Source of the DNA: Candidatus Sulfotelmatobacter sp.
GTDB taxonomy: Bacteria; Acidobacteriota; Terriglobia; Terriglobales; Acidobacteriaceae
Assembly: GCA_030037575.1 (NCBI GenBank)
Contig: JASHRB010000648.1
Span: 1 to 9,311 of the forward strand
DNA: 9,311 bases
Direction: 5' to 3'
Below the pieces are notes generated by a model. It worked only from the letters and a program-made list of their open reading frames with translations. It ran no database searches and was not told the DNA's origin. Each line of letters starts with the position of its first letter. The first letter of the stretch is position 1. The translations under genes were made by a program, and so were the position numbers. Of the stretch, positions 6,901 to 9,311 are shown in pieces.

Positions 6901-7698
6901 CTAGATGTGGGATTCTACCACCGCAAGCAGCTCTTCCTTCAACAATGGTCCGCAAGCCAGCAGCCCGGAGAGAAGCGGATCGCGGCGATTGGCGATTAGG
7001 CTGGTCTTCTCCAGCGTGCTGACGAATCCTCCCGCGCTCTCGACTAGAGCGGCTCCAGCGACCACATCCCATTCGTGTTTCGGAGTAAGAGTGAAGGTTA
7101 CATCTGCCAGCCCCGCAGCCACCAGTGCAAGTTTGTATGCTACCGAGCCCATGGGACAAATCGTGAACTTGTCGTGCTCGAACGGCTTCCACTCGCCTCG
7201 TTTTACTTCGCTGCGACTGGCAAGCACAACGGCGCCATCAAGAGTTTTGCGCTGGCTGGGCTGCGCTGGCTTGCCGTTGTACATAACGCCGGTGTCGACC
7301 GAGCCCAGGAAGGTTTCGTCGGTTGCCGGATTGTAGATTCCGCCGGCAACCGGGTGTCCATCTTCCACCAAGCCAATAGAAACGCAAAATTCCGGAATCC
7401 CCTGGACAAATTCACGCGTACCGTCGAGGGGATCGACGACCCAAATGTGCGAGCGCTGCAGCCGAATCGGGTCATCGACGCTTTCTTCCGAGAGCCAGCC
7501 TTCGCCCTCACGCAACAGCTCCTTTCGCAGAACCGCATCCAAAGCGCGGTCAGCTTCGGTAACGGGATCGTGCCCGGCTTTGTATTCAGCCTCGATCGCC
7601 CCGGGGGTAAAGCGCGCAAATACCGGGCGCGACGCTTTAAGAGCGGCGCGAATACGTTCCAAGATCGGCGTGTAGGAGGGTGAATCCATGAGCTTCAT
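6901..7698 (-). CDS. cysQ: 3'(2'),5'-bisphosphate nucleotidase, CysQ-like (inositol monophosphatase family)
   Basis: Predicted Mg-dependent phosphatase of 265 residues. As CysQ it would hydrolyse PAP (and possibly PAPS) to AMP (APS), relieving product inhibition after sulfotransferase or PAPS-reductase reactions. The inositol-monophosphatase fold is shown by D-P-V-T-E-A-D (44-50), the metal ligand pair Glu71-Glu72 in L-S-E-E-S, the signature W-V-V-D-P-L-D-G-T-R-E-F (86-97) with Asp89 and Asp92, and the second signature E-W-D-V-V-A-G-A (209-216) with Asp211. The family also includes inositol-1-phosphatases and histidinol-phosphatases, and the sequence alone does not exclude these; the CysQ choice rests mainly on the neighbouring sat-cysC. 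The ATG at 7698 has AGGA 4 bases upstream; a second ATG lies at 7689. The frame extends to 7815, but that would overlap the permease gene. It is last of three genes, 71 bases behind the permease. Confidence 0.85.
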   Translation of the reverse strand: MKLMDSPSYTPILERIRAALKASRPVFARFTPGAIEAEYKAGHDPVTEADRALDAVLRKELLREGEGWLSEESVDDPIRLQRSHIWVVDPLDGTREFVQGIPEFCVSIGLVEDGHPVAGGIYNPATDETFLGSVDTGVMYNGKPAQPSQRKTLDGAVVLASRSEVKRGEWKPFEHDKFTICPMGSVAYKLALVAAGLADVTFTLTPKHEWDVVAGAALVESAGGFVSTLEKTSLIANRRDPLLSGLLACGPLLKEELLAVVESHI

Positions 7699-7769
7699 CG
7701 GTTCCTGGTATTCGATTCTCGCAGCTCGGTTTCCCGGTGAGCGTTTTTGCTGGAAACTGACAACGGTTT

Positions 7770-8537
7770 TCAAGCCATAAGCATGCGCGCGCCGGTCGCG
7801 AGCAATACCGCGCAAAGTATGCGCCGCAGCCAGGGAACCGGCACTCGCGTACTCAGATAGGCGCCAAGCAGTCCGCCGGGAATCGAGCCTATCAAAAGCG
7901 CCCCCACCAGATTGAAATCGACGTTGTGCAACCGGTAATGGAGCAGGCTGGTGACTCCAGTGAGCAGAAGGGCGTGAACGATGTCGGTGCCCACCATCAC
8001 TTTGGGCTGAAAATTGTAGAACAGCAGCAACAACATGATAATGATGCTCCCCGAACCTACCGAAGTGATGCCCACCAAGAATCCTGCCACCAATCCGATG
8101 AGACTCGTCCAGGCGAGGGATTTCAGGGTGGGTGGTTTTGCGGCGGCGCGATCCTCAATCTTTTTCTGAAAGAATAAAAACGTCGGAATGCAAATCAACA
8201 GCACTCCGACTGCAACGGTGATGAAGTGATTGACGCCGTTGCCGTAGGTATTTCTCAGGTGAACCAGAAAACTGACGCCGAGGTAAGAGCCGGGAGCGCT
8301 GCCGACCGCAAGCGCCAAAACCAACTTTCTCCGAACCGTCCCCTTCTTCAGATGGACTGCGCTGGCGCCAATCTTGGTGGCAAAGTTGAAGAGCGCGTCG
8401 GAGCCGACGGCGCGCAGCGGAGGCACACCCAAACCGAAAATCAGGATGGGCAGCAGCAGAACACCGCCGCCGACTCCCGTCATTCCGATGAGAGTGCCCA
8501 CTCCGAAGCCCACCAGGCTTTTGATCAGCAGATCCAT
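7770..8537 (-). CDS. TauE/SafE (TSUP) family anion permease
   Basis: Predicted inner-membrane transporter of 255 residues. TSUP proteins move sulfite, sulfonates, sulfoacetate, thiosulfate and related organic anions; direction and substrate vary. Its two halves are visibly repeated. G-T-L-I-G-M-T-G-V-G-G-G (14-25) with G-S-D-A-L (45-49) in the first half matches G-F-L-V-G-I-T-S-V-G-S-G (152-163) with G-T-D-I-V (183-187) in the second. G-S-A-P-G-S-Y-L-G (79-87) likewise matches G-S-I-P-G-G-L-L-G (217-225). Seven to eight hydrophobic segments are separated by a charged linker near 125-140. The ATG at 8537 has GAGG 10 bases upstream; a GTG at 8546 is also in frame but too close to that site. The gene sits 42 bases after sat-cysC and 71 before cysQ, so a sulfur oxyanion is the likely cargo: sulfate or thiosulfate uptake, or sulfite efflux. 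Confidence 0.9.
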   Translation of the reverse strand: MDLLIKSLVGFGVGTLIGMTGVGGGVLLLPILIFGLGVPPLRAVGSDALFNFATKIGASAVHLKKGTVRRKLVLALAVGSAPGSYLGVSFLVHLRNTYGNGVNHFITVAVGVLLICIPTFLFFQKKIEDRAAAKPPTLKSLAWTSLIGLVAGFLVGITSVGSGSIIIMLLLLFYNFQPKVMVGTDIVHALLLTGVTSLLHYRLHNVDFNLVGALLIGSIPGGLLGAYLSTRVPVPWLRRILCAVLLATGARMLMA

Positions 8538-8579
8538 GACAGTCACGCCTCGGACTCGTTGCAGCGCGGCTATCGGCGC

Positions 8580-9311
8580 CTAGGCTGCGCGCCCATCGGC
8601 ACCGATAAAGCCTTCCCTCTCCAAATGCAGAATGATTTCCTGAGCCGCTTCTTCGGGGGACAAGTCACCGGTGTTAATGGTGACTTCGGGGTCGGCCGGA
8701 ACCTCATAGGGATCGGAGATGCCAGTAAATTCCTTCAGAATTCCCGCGCGCGCTTTGGCGTACAAACCTTTGCGGTCGCGCTGCTCGCAGACTTCGACCG
8801 CAGTGGCGATGTGAACCAGAATGAATCCGCCATAAGGCTCGATCATCTGGCGAACATGTTTGCGGGTGAGATCGTAAGGGGCGATGGGCGCGCAGATCGC
8901 GATACCGCCATTTTTGGTGATCTCCGAGGCTACGTAACCGATGCGCCGGATGTTGATGTCGCGGTGCTCTTTGGAAAATCCCAGCTCAGACGAAAGATGC
9001 TTGCGGACCAGGTCGCCGTCCAGCATCGTGACCGGACGCCCGCCGGCCTCGAGGAATTTTGTCATCAACACGTTGGCGATGGTGGACTTGCCGGAACCCG
9101 ACAACCCGGTGAAAAAGATTGTCAGTCCCTGCTTGTGGCGGGGAGGAAAACTGCGCCGCAGTTCGGCCACGACTTCGGGATAGGTAAACCATCCCGGAAT
9201 ATCGCGCCCCTCGTTCAGCCGCTGGCGCAGTTCGGTGCCGGAAATGTTCAGCACGCGCTCGCCCGGCTTAACCTCGTTGTCCGGAACATATTTGTCCTGG
9301 TCTTCGAGGTA
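8580..9311 (-). CDS. bifunctional ATP sulfurylase / APS kinase, C-terminal part (cut by window edge)
   Basis: Converts sulfate to APS and then PAPS in the cytoplasm. Only the last 243 residues are inside the window; the frame stays open to the right edge. Residues 1-60 of the visible part are the end of ATP sulfurylase: K-Y-V-P at 7-10, I-S-G-T-E-L-R at 23-29, then I-P-G-W-F-T-Y-P-E-V-V (38-48). APS kinase follows without a stop: Walker A G-L-S-G-S-G-K-S-T (69-77), L-D-G-D (97-100), H-R-D-I-N-I-R-R-I (116-124), A-P-I-A-P-Y (141-146), and the R-K-G-L-Y-A-K-A-R-A-G lid segment (180-190). The serine phosphorylated in the E. coli enzyme (I-S-P) appears here as Ala (I-A-P). A GTG near 9254 could be mistaken for a start, giving a lone CysC, but the ATP-sulfurylase sequence running past it argues for a fusion. 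It is first of the visible operon, 42 bases ahead of the permease. Confidence 0.93.
   Translation of the reverse strand, partial: YLEDQDKYVPDNEVKPGERVLNISGTELRQRLNEGRDIPGWFTYPEVVAELRRSFPPRHKQGLTIFFTGLSGSGKSTIANVLMTKFLEAGGRPVTMLDGDLVRKHLSSELGFSKEHRDINIRRIGYVASEITKNGGIAICAPIAPYDLTRKHVRQMIEPYGGFILVHIATAVEVCEQRDRKGLYAKARAGILKEFTGISDPYEVPADPEVTINTGDLSPEEAAQEIILHLEREGFIGADGRAA

Noticed and set aside
7699..7815. Longer start for the CysQ-like protein, overlapping the permease gene.
   Set aside because: It needs a TTG start, overlaps the permease gene by 46 bases, and the added residues are basic and unlike the family. The ATG at 7698 has AGGA just upstream.

Overview
The window is moderately GC-rich bacterial chromosome. 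It holds seven recognisable protein genes and two gene-poor stretches of about 600 and 900 bases. The gene set points to a Gram-negative, environmental bacterium. My best guess is an Acidobacteriota-like organism, from the mix of a CelD-type acyltransferase, a surface-glycan deacetylase, a stand-alone sulfotransferase, a Sat-CysC fusion and a decayed small HNH gene. That placement is inference, not proof.

Left half (about 199-6019): a set of genes of the kind that build or decorate surface polysaccharide. In order these are a CelD/FemAB-like GNAT acyltransferase (+), a PAPS-dependent sulfotransferase (-, its 3' end overlapping that of the acyltransferase gene), a NodB-family polysaccharide deacetylase (+), a SAM-dependent methyltransferase (+, with a strong ribosome binding site), and a membrane acyltransferase of the OafA/acyltransferase-3 family (+). 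A 221-base divergent control region separates the sulfotransferase and deacetylase genes. A gene-free stretch of roughly 620 bases before the membrane acyltransferase contains a GC-rich hairpin just after the methyltransferase and a remarkable 68-base imperfect hairpin with two GCT bulges.

Middle (6020-6900): no intact gene is visible. The region looks like debris: a degenerate HNH endonuclease reading frame on the minus strand, and a short plus-strand stretch that may be the end of a dead transposase.

Right half (6901-9311, all minus strand): a compact sulfate-activation operon read right to left. It encodes the end of a bifunctional ATP sulfurylase/APS kinase (cut by the window edge), a TauE/SafE-family anion permease, and an inositol-monophosphatase-family enzyme best read as the PAP phosphatase CysQ.

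The halves fit together biochemically. Sat-CysC would make PAPS, the sulfotransferase would spend it on an acceptor and release PAP, and CysQ would clear the PAP. With a deacetylase, two acyltransferases and a methyltransferase alongside, the most economical reading is a locus for making a sulfated, acylated surface or secreted glycan. The acceptor cannot be read from the sequence, and no glycosyltransferase, polymerase or flippase lies inside the window.
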